From assembly GCF_004403515.1 (NCBI RefSeq), contig NZ_SOHH01000121.1, positions 1 through 50,750 on the forward strand: DNA of 50,750 bases. The letters run 5' to 3'. The position numbers were made by a program, and so were the translations under genes. This stretch comes from Cryobacterium fucosi. GTDB taxonomy: Bacteria > Actinomycetota > Actinomycetes > Actinomycetales > Microbacteriaceae. Shown here piece after piece: positions 40,327 to 48,814 of this stretch. The notes under the pieces were generated by a model that saw only the letters and a program-made list of their open reading frames with translations, ran no database searches and had not been told where the DNA came from. Position 1 is the stretch's first letter. Every line of letters starts with the position of its first letter.

Positions 40327-41367
40327 CTACCCGGCGTCGTTCGGCACGCGCACGGTGAGGCTGCCCGGGTCGATCCAGGTCTTCAGGGCGACGGCCTTGC
40401 CGAACTCGTCGCCGTCGAGTTCGATCTCCTCGGGACGGTGAAGGCGCAGAATCAGCTCGGTGCCGGTCGCGTAGTTGAGGGCGTCGACATCCTTCGTCTG
40501 GAATTTGCGCCCCAGCGGTGTGCGGGCGAGTACCCCGTTCTCCCAGATCACCTTGGACACGATCTGCAGCCAGCCGAGAACACCCTCGGGCTTGAGCACG
40601 ACGATGTCGAAGACCCCGTCGTCGACCGCGGCATCCGGCAGCAGCACGATCTTGGCGGGCAGCGAGCCACAGTTGCCGACCATGATCGTGTGAGCGCGCA
40701 TGGATTGCGTCGGCTGCTTGTTCAGACTGTAGCGGAAGTGCAGGTCGTTCTTGTCCTGGCCCACGGCGGCAAGGGCCTTCACGTAGGCCAGCCAGCCGAC
40801 CTTCGCCTTGAGCGCGTCGTCGGTGTTGGCGAGCATCTTCGCGTCGAGGCCGAGCCCGGCCATCACGAGGTAGGCGTGCCGGTCGACCGTGCGGTCGCCC
40901 CGTTCGATCTCGATCATGGCCACGTCGATGGCCCGGTCGAACCCGGTGAACGCCGCGTGGATCGACTGCTCGGGATCGTCGAGCACCAGCTTCAGATTGC
41001 GGGCGAGCAGGTTTCCGGTGCCCGACGGCAGCAGGGCGAGCGAGCAGTCGGTGCCATGCACGATCTCGGCGACCGCGCGCACCGTGCCATCGCCGCCGGC
41101 CACGATGATGACGGATGCCCCCGCCTCCAGCGCCTGCCTCGCCGGACCCTGGCCGGGGTCATCCGCCGAGGTCTCGAACCACAGGGTCTCCGGCCAGCCT
41201 GCGGCCGACTCCTCGGCCGCGACGGCGCTCTTGAGCGCGGCGAGGTCGACCTTGATCGGGTTGTAGACGACCGCGGCGAGGCCCGGGCGGGCGGTCTCGG
41301 GGGTGCGGATGGCCTGGTCAGACTGGGGCAGGTCGGTGCTCGTCACGGGGGTGTCCTCCGGGTTCAT
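40327..41367 (-). CDS. Diacylglycerol/lipid kinase family protein
   Basis: 346 residues from ATG 41367; GTG 41346 behind GGAGG is the likely ancestral start. The catalytic domain has AAVVYNPIKVDLAAL, VIIVAGGDGTVRAVAEIVHG (GGDGT nucleotide site) and LALLPSGTGNLLARNL; the second domain includes VFDIVVLKPEGVLGWLQIVS. It phosphorylates diacylglycerol or a related lipid at the membrane. Its 5' region is a copy of that before the hydrolase gene at 37630; here the leader codons are in frame (MNPEDTPVTSTD). Confidence 0.9.
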   Translation of the reverse strand: MNPEDTPVTSTDLPQSDQAIRTPETARPGLAAVVYNPIKVDLAALKSAVAAEESAAGWPETLWFETSADDPGQGPARQALEAGASVIIVAGGDGTVRAVAEIVHGTDCSLALLPSGTGNLLARNLKLVLDDPEQSIHAAFTGFDRAIDVAMIEIERGDRTVDRHAYLVMAGLGLDAKMLANTDDALKAKVGWLAYVKALAAVGQDKNDLHFRYSLNKQPTQSMRAHTIMVGNCGSLPAKIVLLPDAAVDDGVFDIVVLKPEGVLGWLQIVSKVIWENGVLARTPLGRKFQTKDVDALNYATGTELILRLHRPEEIELDGDEFGKAVALKTWIDPGSLTVRVPNDAG

Positions 41368-41460
41368 GTGCGGGAATTCTATCGCCTTGCAGATTCGGCG
41401 GTCACGGGGATGCGACATCCGTCACTGATAAGACGGGCCTGCGCCGGATTCGTCACGCCG
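41344..41460 (-). promoter_or_regulatory. Promoter and leader, copy 2
   Basis: TAGAAT (41376-41381), 8 bases, ATG 41367. Matches 37627-37800 from the leader through the region CACTGATAAGACGGGCC, with the 12-bp array missing here. Confidence 0.6.
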
Positions 41461-41465
41461 CCCCC

Positions 41466-41705
41466 GGTGGTCGAGGTTGCCCCGGTGGTCGAGGTTGCCG
41501 AGACCCGGTTGATTTCGACAGGCTCAATCACCGGGCGGTGGTCGAGCTTGTCTCGGTGGTCGAGCTTGTCGAGACCCGGTTGATTTCGACAGGCTCAATC
41601 ACCGGGCGGTGGTCGAGCTTGTCGAGACCCGGTTGATTTCGGCAGGCTCAATCACCGGGCGGTGGTCGAGGTTGCCCCGGTGGTCGAGCTTGTCGAGACC
41701 CGCTG
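41466..41705. repeat. REP-like hairpin cluster
   Basis: Three units with arms GGTGGTCGAGCTTGTCGAGA and GATTTCGACAGGCTCAATC plus extra single arms. The third unit has GATTTCGGCAGGCTC, one base changed. Confidence 0.85.
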
Positions 41706-41770
41706 AGCGCCGCTACCGTCGGCGTCGTACGCTGGAGGAACCGCACGTCCGACGAAGCCGAGGGGTACCG

Positions 41771-42238
41771 ATGACCGAGCTCACTGCCGATCTCTACGAC
41801 GAGCACGGGGAGGACCTCCAGTCCGTCGCCACTCAGTTCCAGTCGCTGGGCGGACGCGCGCGCTTCAGCGGCCCGATCCGCACCGTGTCGTGCTTTGAGG
41901 ACAATGCCCTGGTCAAGTCGATTCTCTCGACGCCGGGCGACGGCGCCGTGCTTGTGGTCGACGGCGCTGGATCGCTCCGCAGCGCTCTGATGGGCGACAT
42001 GATCGCCGAAAGCGCGGTCGCCAACGGCTGGGCTGGTGTCATCATCAACGGCGCCATCCGCGACCGGGTCGCCATCGGCGCCCTCGACCTCGGGGTCAAG
42101 GCGCTCGGCAGCAACCCGCGCAAGAGCGCCAAACGGGGCTTCGGCACAGCGGATGCCGTGGTCGAGATCGACGGAGTGAGCTTCACGCCCGGCCGCACGG
42201 TCTACTGCGACGAGGACGGCATCCTCGTCGAACGCTAG
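41771..42238 (+). CDS. rraA: RraA-like protein
   Basis: The 155-residue RraA/HMG-aldolase-fold protein has [40 protein letters not shown], and [20 protein letters not shown], where GAIRD holds the Arg-Asp pair that binds metal and substrate in the aldolases. Enzymes of this fold split 4-hydroxy-4-methyl-2-oxoglutarate or inhibit RNase E; which applies cannot be told. GAGGGG precedes ATG 41771. Confidence 0.88.
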   Translation: MTELTADLYDEHGEDLQSVATQFQSLGGRARFSGPIRTVSCFEDNALVKSILSTPGDGAVLVVDGAGSLRSALMGDMIAESAVANGWAGVIINGAIRDRVAIGALDLGVKALGSNPRKSAKRGFGTADAVVEIDGVSFTPGRTVYCDEDGILVER

Positions 42239-42265
42239 GCGCAGCCATTCTCACCCCGTGCGAGT

Positions 42266-42355
42266 TGAGTTGCGGACAAGACATCTTCGCGGTCGATGCC
42301 ACGTCGATGCCACGTCGATGCCAAGGCGCGAAAGAGGTGTTGTGTCCGTAAGTCA
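42266..42355. repeat. 90-bp inverted-repeat element, type C
   Basis: Left arm TGAGTTGCGGACAAGACA; reverse complement of the right arm TGACTTACGGACACAACA. The loop has three tandem 11-bp units GTCGATGCCAC. It lies between convergent rraA-like and hydrolase genes and might also end their transcripts. Confidence 0.75.
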
Positions 42356-42375
42356 GACAGCGGCAGGGCGGTGGG

Positions 42376-43149
42376 CTAGGCGAAGAACCCGATCAGCACC
42401 GGCGCGAGCGCGGCCGGATTGACGTTGTGGTCCTGCCCGTCGAGGGTGAGCCGCCGGGCGCCGGGGATCGCCCCAGCGGTGACGGATGCCGCGGTGCCCG
42501 CCCACGACGGGCTGTCGGCACCGTCGATGAGCAGCGTCGGGGCGGCGATCTTCCCGAGCCGGTCGGCGTGAACCAGCCCGTCCCCGACCAGCGCGAGGTC
42601 GTAGGGGAGCGTGTGCGCCACGGCGAGCATGCCCGGCCACCAGGGCTGCCGGGTCATGGCGGCCACACCGTCGGGATTCGCGCCGATGCCGAGCAGGAAC
42701 AGGGTGGCGGCCTTGTCGCGGTCGTCGGCATCCGTCGCGGCGCGCACCTCGTCCGCCCAGCCGAGGGAACCCGGCCCGTTCTCCTCGGCGGTGAACGGCG
42801 GCTCGTAGGCGACCACCTTTGTGATCGGCAGCCCGGCGGCGGCGGCCTCGAGCGCGAGCACGGCTCCGGAGGAGTGCCCGTAGATCATCGCGGACCCGCC
42901 GGCCGAGTCGATCAGCGCCGCGAGATCCTCGACCTCGCGCGCGATGAGATACGGCTGCGTGTCGGTGCTGTCGCCCCGGCCCCGCCGGTCATAGACGAAG
43001 ACCGTGAAGTGCGAGGCGAGCAGCGGCACCAGCGCGCCGGGCGACATCCGTGTGTTGAAGGCGCCGCCTGCGACGATCACGGCCGGCCCGGTTCCCGTCT
43101 TCTCGTACGCGATCATCGTGCCGTCGGCGGATTGCGCGGTCTGGAACAT
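42376..43149 (-). CDS. Alpha/beta hydrolase
   Basis: 257 residues from ATG 43149, with GAGGGAG upstream. VIVAGGAFNTRMSPGALVPL is the oxyanion region, nucleophile elbow IYGHSSGAV, acid Asp in LLIDGADSPSW, and His in LDGQDHNVNP. Stand-alone esterase-like hydrolase of unknown substrate. Confidence 0.85.
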   Translation of the reverse strand: MFQTAQSADGTMIAYEKTGTGPAVIVAGGAFNTRMSPGALVPLLASHFTVFVYDRRGRGDSTDTQPYLIAREVEDLAALIDSAGGSAMIYGHSSGAVLALEAAAAGLPITKVVAYEPPFTAEENGPGSLGWADEVRAATDADDRDKAATLFLLGIGANPDGVAAMTRQPWWPGMLAVAHTLPYDLALVGDGLVHADRLGKIAAPTLLIDGADSPSWAGTAASVTAGAIPGARRLTLDGQDHNVNPAALAPVLIGFFA

Positions 43150-43195
43150 CGGGGACTCCCTCGTCGGTGGCGCATGGCGTTGCTTCGATTGTGGC

Positions 43196-43294
43196 GCATC
43201 CGCCCGGCATCCGCCCGGCATCCGCCCGGCATCCGCCCGGCCTCCGCCCGGCCTCCGCCCGGCCTCCGCCCGGCCTCCGCCCGGCCTCCGCCCG
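43196..43294 (+). repeat. Nine tandem 11-bp units
   Basis: Four GCATCCGCCCG then five GCCTCCGCCCG, followed by a partial copy. It lies 46 bp upstream of the hydrolase start. Segment 43295-43457 shows nothing recognisable. Confidence 0.9.
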
Positions 43295-43457
43295 GCCTCG
43301 CTCTCGACGCCACCATGGCGGGGCTGGCCCGTGACATGCCGAAGCCCAGCTGGGCCCGCGGGGCGCCCCGGTGCAGTTGCGCGTAGCGGAGCTGCGGGCG
43401 GAGCGTCCCCGCCGGGCAGTGAGCCGGGCCTGACCGGCGCTGCGGCCGTGCGCCGGG

Positions 43458-44057
43458 TCAGACCACAGGGTCCATCGAGTTGAGGTGACAGGCGTCGTTC
43501 CACATCTTCAGCACGCGGTTCTCGCGCTCCCAGCCGAGGGTGGACACCGTCGCGGTGCCGAGGCTCAGATGGCGGCCCGCGGCTGCAGGCAGCCCCATCC
43601 AGCGGGCCGTCATGATCCGCAGGAAGTGCCCGTGGGCGAACACGCCGACCGGCCCGGGGGCAGCCAGGCAGCGTTCGATGGCCAGATCGGCCCTCGCGCC
43701 GACCTCGTCGGAGGTTTCGCCGCCAATGAGGGGGGAGGTCCACACCGACCAGTCGGGCTCCGTCAAACGGATGTCCGCGGTCGTGCGACCCTCGAACACG
43801 CCATAGTCCCATTCGAGAATGTTCTCGTCGGGCATGCCTTGGTCGGCATACCCTGCGCGCTGCATGGTCTCCCAGGCGCGTTTCAGGGGGCTCGACAGCA
43901 CCAGGGAGAAGTCCCGGCCGTCCAGCATCTCGCCGAGGGCATCCGCCTGCTGCCGGCCGAGGTCGGTCAGCGGGATGTCGGTGCGCCCGGTGTGCCGCCC
44001 GGAGATGCTCCACTGGGTCTGCCCGTGCCGCACCAGCACGATGTCGCTCTGGGCCAT
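43458..44057 (-). CDS. Histidine phosphatase (phosphoglycerate-mutase-like)
   Basis: 199 residues from ATG 44057, with AGGTGG upstream. The RHG motif is LVRHGQTQWS (His phosphoryl acceptor), with SSPLKRAWETM, the acid in LEWDYGVFEGRT, and the second His in VFAHGHFLRIM. Acts on small phosphate esters; SixA-like or acid phosphatase roles are possible. Confidence 0.9.
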   Translation of the reverse strand: MAQSDIVLVRHGQTQWSISGRHTGRTDIPLTDLGRQQADALGEMLDGRDFSLVLSSPLKRAWETMQRAGYADQGMPDENILEWDYGVFEGRTTADIRLTEPDWSVWTSPLIGGETSDEVGARADLAIERCLAAPGPVGVFAHGHFLRIMTARWMGLPAAAGRHLSLGTATVSTLGWERENRVLKMWNDACHLNSMDPVV

Positions 44058-44241
44058 CTCGGTTCCACCTTCGCGTCCCACGGCTTTGCTCGCCCGTGCT
44101 GACGAGTCTATGCATAGGTGTCCGGCGTCCTCCACGGCGATGTGGGAGGCAATGTCGGTGGTTGTCGCTACCGTGAGATTCAGTTGAACAGCTGCTCACC
44201 GACTGCTCCCTGACGCTCGTGCCGAGAACAAGGAGAAGACA

Positions 44242-44661
44242 ATGAAGGCTTTGGTGGCGACCCGATCCACACAGGGAAGCAGGCCGAGCGACGCAAATCG
44301 CTGCACCGAGGGGGAGTTGGTGTTCATGCTCGACCCGTGCCTGACCAGTTGGCTCGATCCCTATGGCCGAGAGTGCTCGTGCGGGCGCTCGTTCCTCGGG
44401 ATGAGTTCTCTCCAGTCCACGACAACGGCAAGGGTGAGCAAGGTCCCCGGACTCACCGTTGCGGGCTACGAGGAGGCTCTGGCGGCGTGCTTCGTCGCCG
44501 AGGGCTGGTGTCGCGATTGTTTCGTGCGTGAGGCACCGGACATGCTCGACAATCTCGTCAGCTTCGCCGCCGCCCTGCCCGTCGGCGCCGTCGTGGAACG
44601 GCGACTCGACACGCTCCACGTGCGCAGGGTCGGTCGGGCCGGCAGGAAGCGCACGAGCTGA
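44242..44661 (+). CDS. DUF7715-like protein with cysteine-rich core
   Basis: 139 residues. The N-terminus MKALVATRSTQGSRPSDANR and the core DPCLTSWLDPYGRECSCGRS, FLGMSSLQSTTTARV match a conserved actinobacterial family of unknown function. Cys residues (DPC, ECSCG, then CRDCF) could hold a zinc ion. AAGGAG is well placed before ATG 44242. Confidence 0.7.
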   Translation: MKALVATRSTQGSRPSDANRCTEGELVFMLDPCLTSWLDPYGRECSCGRSFLGMSSLQSTTTARVSKVPGLTVAGYEEALAACFVAEGWCRDCFVREAPDMLDNLVSFAAALPVGAVVERRLDTLHVRRVGRAGRKRTS

Positions 44662-44814
44662 AGGGATAGTGCCGCCGACGCTTGATTGAGACCGTGACCA
44701 TGCTGCGGTGCCTGGAAGTGGCGGCGCGGGGCTCGGGAACCGGGTGGGCCGAGTCTGAAGCGGCGCAATCCGGTGGGTCATCGATGGTCAGACCTGTCGA
44801 ATAGTGTGACGTGC

Positions 44815-45756
44815 ATGAGTCTTGCCCCGGAACCCATCATGCCCAAGCCGCTCTGGAATCCGGGAGGCGACAATCTCGTCGTGAAAGGGGACAATCTCGA
44901 ATTCCTGAAGACCCTCCCGGACAGCAGTTTTCGATTGATCTACATCGACCCGCCATTCAATACCGGCAAGATCCAGACTCGACAGACGATGAAGACCACA
45001 CGTTCCGCAACTGGATCTCGTATTGGGTTCAAAGGGCAGTCCTATGAGACTGTGAAGGGGATCGCCTACGGATACAACGATACATTCGGCGACTACTGGG
45101 AATTTCTTGAGCCGCGGCTTGAGGAAGCGTGGCGTCTCCTAGCTGACGATGGCACGCTCTACCTTCACCTGGACTACCGCGAAGTCCACTATGCGAAGGT
45201 TCTTTTGGACGCACTCTTCGGTCGAGAGAGTTTCCTCAACGAAATCATCTGGGCCTATGACTATGGCGCGAGGGCCAAAAGGAAGTGGCCCGCGAAGCAC
45301 GACAATATCCTTGTGTATGTGAAGGATCCGGAGCGGTACTTCTTCAACAGTTCCGAAGTAGACCGCGAACCGTACATGGCCCCCGGACTCGTAACGCCCG
45401 AGAAAGTCGCGCTCGGCAAACTGCCCACGGATACGTGGTGGCACACGATTGTCTCTCCCAACGGGCGAGAGAAGACGGGGTATCCGACCCAGAAACCAAT
45501 GGGAATTCTTCGGAGAATTGTCCAGGCAAGCAGTGAGCGAGGTGACTGGGTTCTCGATTTCTTCGGTGGCAGCGGCACGACTGGTGCTGCGGCCAGAGAA
45601 CTCGATCGCAAGTTTGTCCTGGTGGACCTGAACCCTGAGGCAATACAGGTGATGAAGAATCGACTTGGCAACGGAATGCTGGGTTCGGCGGTGACTTTTA
45701 TCGATCTGGATTCACCGACATCCGAGCTCCCTTCCGTGCCTGTGGTCCCAGAGTGA
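44815..45756 (+). CDS. Orphan DNA methyltransferase (beta-class, N6-adenine or N4-cytosine)
   Basis: 313 residues from ATG 44815. The catalytic motif IV comes first (LIYIDPPFNTGK, DPPF) and the AdoMet motif I near the end (VLDFFGGSGTTGAAA), the order of beta-class enzymes. KTGYPTQKPMGILRRIVQAS is motif X-like. No restriction enzyme gene is adjacent, so an orphan epigenetic or protective role is likely. The region just after DPPF (KIQTRQTMKTTRSATGSRIG) is the most variable, probably the target recognition part. Confidence 0.88.
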   Translation: MSLAPEPIMPKPLWNPGGDNLVVKGDNLEFLKTLPDSSFRLIYIDPPFNTGKIQTRQTMKTTRSATGSRIGFKGQSYETVKGIAYGYNDTFGDYWEFLEPRLEEAWRLLADDGTLYLHLDYREVHYAKVLLDALFGRESFLNEIIWAYDYGARAKRKWPAKHDNILVYVKDPERYFFNSSEVDREPYMAPGLVTPEKVALGKLPTDTWWHTIVSPNGREKTGYPTQKPMGILRRIVQASSERGDWVLDFFGGSGTTGAAARELDRKFVLVDLNPEAIQVMKNRLGNGMLGSAVTFIDLDSPTSELPSVPVVPE

Positions 45757-46054
45757 CTCTCCCACTCCGCAGCATCCTGCCGATCGTCCACGACCAGGAC
45801 CGCGCCTACTTCGGCCCCAAGGCCGGCGCCGAGAGGAAGACCAGGCCGGCTACCTCGACGGCGGCCTGGCCCGTTTCGGCGCGAGCTACGTCGGCGAGCC
45901 CGACCTGATCGCCGCGCAGCTGGCCGCCGACGCGGCGGTGCGCGAGGCGGACACGGTGCTGGTGACCATCCCGAACCTGCTCGGCGTGGCCTGCACCGCG
46001 CACCTGCTCGGGTCGGTCGTGCGTCACGTGGCCCCGGCCCTCGGCTGGCGCTGA
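45753..46054 (+). pseudogene. Luciferase-like (LLM) flavin oxidoreductase C-terminal remnant
   Basis: The first frame gives LPIVHDQDRAYFGPKAGAER; a frameshift near 45835 leads to GYLDGGLARFGASYVGEPDL, then ADTVLVTIPNLLGVACTAHL and VVRHVAPALGWR-stop, the end of LLM-class F420/FMN oxidoreductases. The barrel's first 250 residues are gone. Confidence 0.7.
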
Positions 46055-46056
46055 CC

Positions 46057-46165
46057 CGGTCCCCGCCCCCATCCGGTCCCCGCCTCCATCCGTTCCCCGC
46101 CTCCATCCGTTCCCCGCCTCCATCCGTTCCCCGCCCCCATCCGGTCCCCCCCCCATCCGGTTTGT
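46057..46165 (+). repeat. Tandem 17-bp repeats
   Basis: About six copies of CCGTTCCCCGCCTCCAT and close variants, ending in a C-tract. Confidence 0.8.
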
Positions 46166-46176
46166 CCCGCGGCTCA

Positions 46177-46274
46177 TGTGCATAACTCCTGCAATTCGTG
46201 GATGCTGCCGGCCCCTCCCGCGGAATCCCGCGGGACTTCGGAGCCGGGCCGTGAATTTGCAGGAGTTACGCACG
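46177..46274. repeat. 98-bp inverted-repeat element, type A copy 4
   Basis: Left arm GTGCATAACTCCTGCAATT; the reverse complement of the right arm is CGTGCGTAACTCCTGCAAAT. Central hairpin CCCGCGGAATCCCGCGGG. The following 46275-46400 contains a few GGCCGAGCCCC repeats. Confidence 0.85.
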
Positions 46275-46410
46275 AGGGGCGGCCGAGCCCCGTCGGCGGC
46301 CGAGCCCCCGTCGGCTGCCGAGTGGCCACCCGCCGGATACTCGATTGGCAGTTCTCCGCCGAGGAAAAGTAGGCTGGAAGCCCATCCATCGAGTCGGAAA
46401 CAGGTCTGCC

Positions 46411-47184
46411 GTGAGGGTCATCAGCTACAACCTCCGCAAGAACCGTGCCAGCGGTGAGCTCAGCACGCTGGACGATCAGTTCGAGCCCGACGTCCTCTGC
46501 CTGCAGGAGTGCGACACGCTCGAGCTGCCGGCCGAGATCGGTCTGCTTCACCTGGCCGACTCCACCCTGACCAACCGGCTCGGCCTTGCGATCTACTATC
46601 GCAAGGACCGGTTCGAGGCCGTCAAGACGCAGGCGTTCGCGCTCAAGAAATCCCTGCACGACCTGCTGCTGACCCCGGCCCACGAACGCCTGATCGGCAC
46701 CCGGCTGATCGACCGGGTCGCCGACCGCGAGCTCGTCGTCGCCTCGTTCCACGCCGCGCCCCTCACCGCGCTGAACTCCCTCCGCCGCAATCAGATCCGG
46801 GCGGCGCACGAAGAACTGAACCTGCTCGGCCCTGGCCTGCCCACCCTGATGGTCGGCGACTACAACTACCCGATCTTCAAGCGCAACCTCGGCGACAAGA
46901 TCAACAAGTCCGGCTACGACCTCACCCTGAGCGACTCGCGCACCTACACCCGCTACAAGTTCTTCCGCGGGCACTTCGACCTCGCGACCTCCACCGGCCT
47001 CACCATCGACAACGTCGAGACGCTGCCGCAAGGCACCTCTGACCACATGCCGATCCTCGTCACGTCCACCTACACCGACGAGTCAGTTCACGAGACCGTT
47101 CGCCAGTCCGCCAGGCAGGTCCTGCGAGAGACCGATGGGCCCGGGAGGACCTCGGTGGGCGTGCCGGAGGAGTTCGACATCTAG
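46411..47184 (+). CDS. Endonuclease/exonuclease/phosphatase family protein
   Basis: 257 residues from GTG 46411. EEP motifs: RVISYNLRKN, VLCLQECDTLEL (metal Glu), LVVASFHAAPL, LMVGDYNYPIFK (Asp/Asn) and QGTSDHMPILV (Asp-His). It hydrolyses phosphodiesters in nucleic acid or small molecules; no neighbour gives a hint. No signal peptide. Confidence 0.88.
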   Translation: MRVISYNLRKNRASGELSTLDDQFEPDVLCLQECDTLELPAEIGLLHLADSTLTNRLGLAIYYRKDRFEAVKTQAFALKKSLHDLLLTPAHERLIGTRLIDRVADRELVVASFHAAPLTALNSLRRNQIRAAHEELNLLGPGLPTLMVGDYNYPIFKRNLGDKINKSGYDLTLSDSRTYTRYKFFRGHFDLATSTGLTIDNVETLPQGTSDHMPILVTSTYTDESVHETVRQSARQVLRETDGPGRTSVGVPEEFDI

Positions 47185-47232
47185 TCGCAGCCGGGCCGGG
47201 CCGGGCATCCGTCGGCCCGCCGGGTCAGCCGG

Positions 47233-47577
47233 TCAGTGGAACCGTTCGGGCAGCAGGACGTTCGCGGCCGCCCCGCCGAACAACGGCGCGACCTCGGCGG
47301 GGGAGTAGCCCGCGATCCCGCAGCCGACCTCGGTGACCAGGAACGTGAGTTCCGGATGCGTGGCCGCGAACCCCAGGAACGTCGCCACCTCCGCGGCGAG
47401 CGTCTCGAACCCGCTCATCGAGTCGATCGCATACGACTGGCCGTGCAGCCCGTGCCCCTCGCCCCAGACCGCGCCGAACTCTTCCAGCGCCGTCGCGGCC
47501 GCCCCGCCGCCGTGCCAGCCGGCGGCATTGGATCCGAACACGAAGACCTCTCCCGGCGCCAGCTTTGTGATCAACAT
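47233..47577 (-). CDS. Conserved small protein of the A1S_2505-like type
   Basis: 114 residues from ATG 47577. VFVFGSNAAGWHGGGAAATA, GEGHGLHGQSYAIDSM and TEVGCGIAGYSPAEVAPLFG make up a conserved family often found in phages and bacteria, of unknown function but with macro-domain-like Gly-rich loops. A TACACT box (47585-47590) 7 bases before the ATG suggests a leaderless start. Confidence 0.75.
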   Translation of the reverse strand: MLITKLAPGEVFVFGSNAAGWHGGGAAATALEEFGAVWGEGHGLHGQSYAIDSMSGFETLAAEVATFLGFAATHPELTFLVTEVGCGIAGYSPAEVAPLFGGAAANVLLPERFH

Positions 47578-47604
47578 GCCCGCCAGTGTAGAGCGGCGGT
47601 CAAC

Positions 47605-47795
47605 CTCCCCGGTGGTCGAGCCGTGGTCGAGCCTGTCGAGACCCGCGAGCCTTGATTTCGACGGGCTCAATCACCGCCGGTGGTCGAGCGGTGGTCGAGC
47701 TTGTCGACCCCGAGACCCGCGAGCCTTGATTTCGACGGGCTCAATCACCGCCGGTGGTCGAACGGTGGTCGAGCCTGTCGAGACCCGCAACCGAC
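47605..47795. repeat. REP-like hairpin cluster
   Basis: Two units with GGTGGTCGAGC-type left arms, loop CCGCGAGCCTT and right arm GATTTCGACGGGCTCAATC, plus a last single left arm next to the stop of the oxidoreductase gene. Confidence 0.85.
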
Positions 47796-47796
47796 C

Positions 47797-48774
47797 TCAG
47801 GGAACCAGCACGATCTTGCCCACGTGAGCGGATGCCTCCATCCGCCGGTGAGCGTCCGCCGCCTCGGCGAACGAGAACCGGCTGTCGATGACCGGGCGGA
47901 AGGCTCCGGACTCCAGCCAGGGCCAGACATCCGTGAGCAGGCCGCGCATGATCGCGGCCTTCTCCTCGAACGGGCGGGCGCGGAGCGTGGTGCCCCAGTA
48001 GCGACCGCGCTTCTGCATCAGGTGGAACGGGTCGAAGCCGGCGTTCTCGCCGCTCTGGTTGGCGATCACCATGATGCGCCCGCCCACGGCCAGCGCGTCC
48101 ACGTTGCGCGCCGCGTAGGAGCCGCCGATGATGTCGAGGATCACGTCGGCGCCGTGCCCGTCGGTGGCGGCCTTGAGCTCGGCGGGGAAGTCCTGCTCGC
48201 GGTAGTCGATCAGGATCTCCGCCCCGAGGCTCCGGCACACGGCCAGCTTCGCCGCCGACCCGGCCGTCACGGCCACCCGCGCGCCGGCCAGCCGGCCCAG
48301 CTGAATCGCGGTGGTGCCGATGCCGCTGGCGCCGCCGTGCACGAGCAAGGTCTCGCCGGCAGTCAGGCTGGCACTCAGGAACAAGTTGGAGAACACGGTG
48401 GCCAGCGCCTCGGGCAGCCCGGCCGCGTCGACGAGGTCGACCGAGTCCGGAACCGGCAGGGCCAGGTCCTCGTGCACCACGGCCTCGGTGGCGTACCCGC
48501 CGCCCGCCAGAAGGGCGCAGACCCGGTCGCCGACCGCGAACCGGGTCGCCTCGGCCCCGACCTCGGTCACCACACCGGATACCTCGAGCCCGGGCCAGTC
48601 CGGCGCCCCGGCCGGCGACGGGTAGCTGCCCAGCCGTTGCGCCACGTCCGCGCGGTTCACGCCGGCCGCGGCCACCTGAATCCGGATGTCGCGGGGCCCG
48701 GCGGGCAGGTCGGCGACGGCGCTGAGTGTGAGGGCTTCGGGGCCCCCGGGGGACTTCACAATGATTGCGCGCAT
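47797..48774 (-). CDS. NAD(P)H quinone oxidoreductase, PIG3 type
   Basis: 325 residues: MRAIIVKSPGGPEALTLSAV, AAAGVNRADVAQRLGSYPSP (PIG3/TED2 hallmark), PGLEVSGVVTEVG, and Rossmann loop HGGASGIGTTAIQLGRLAGA. The family lacks zinc and reduces quinones. It is only distantly related to the copies at 12988 and 27127. Confidence 0.92.
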   Translation of the reverse strand: MRAIIVKSPGGPEALTLSAVADLPAGPRDIRIQVAAAGVNRADVAQRLGSYPSPAGAPDWPGLEVSGVVTEVGAEATRFAVGDRVCALLAGGGYATEAVVHEDLALPVPDSVDLVDAAGLPEALATVFSNLFLSASLTAGETLLVHGGASGIGTTAIQLGRLAGARVAVTAGSAAKLAVCRSLGAEILIDYREQDFPAELKAATDGHGADVILDIIGGSYAARNVDALAVGGRIMVIANQSGENAGFDPFHLMQKRGRYWGTTLRARPFEEKAAIMRGLLTDVWPWLESGAFRPVIDSRFSFAEAADAHRRMEASAHVGKIVLVP

Positions 48775-48814
48775 CGCGTCAGCCTACGCTCGTCACTGGT
48801 GTCTGACGTCCGGG

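Noticed and set aside
42376-44781. Minus-strand frame of 801 codons covering two genes
   Set aside because: Only its last 257 codons match a hydrolase; the rest overlaps the histidine phosphatase in the wrong frame and runs through the 11-bp array.
1632-46274. Type A elements as integron attC sites
   Set aside because: Their arms contain AAC...GTT with paired flanks, which recalls attC, but the RYYYAAC/GTTRRRY consensus fails in all copies, there is no integrase gene and no cassette array.
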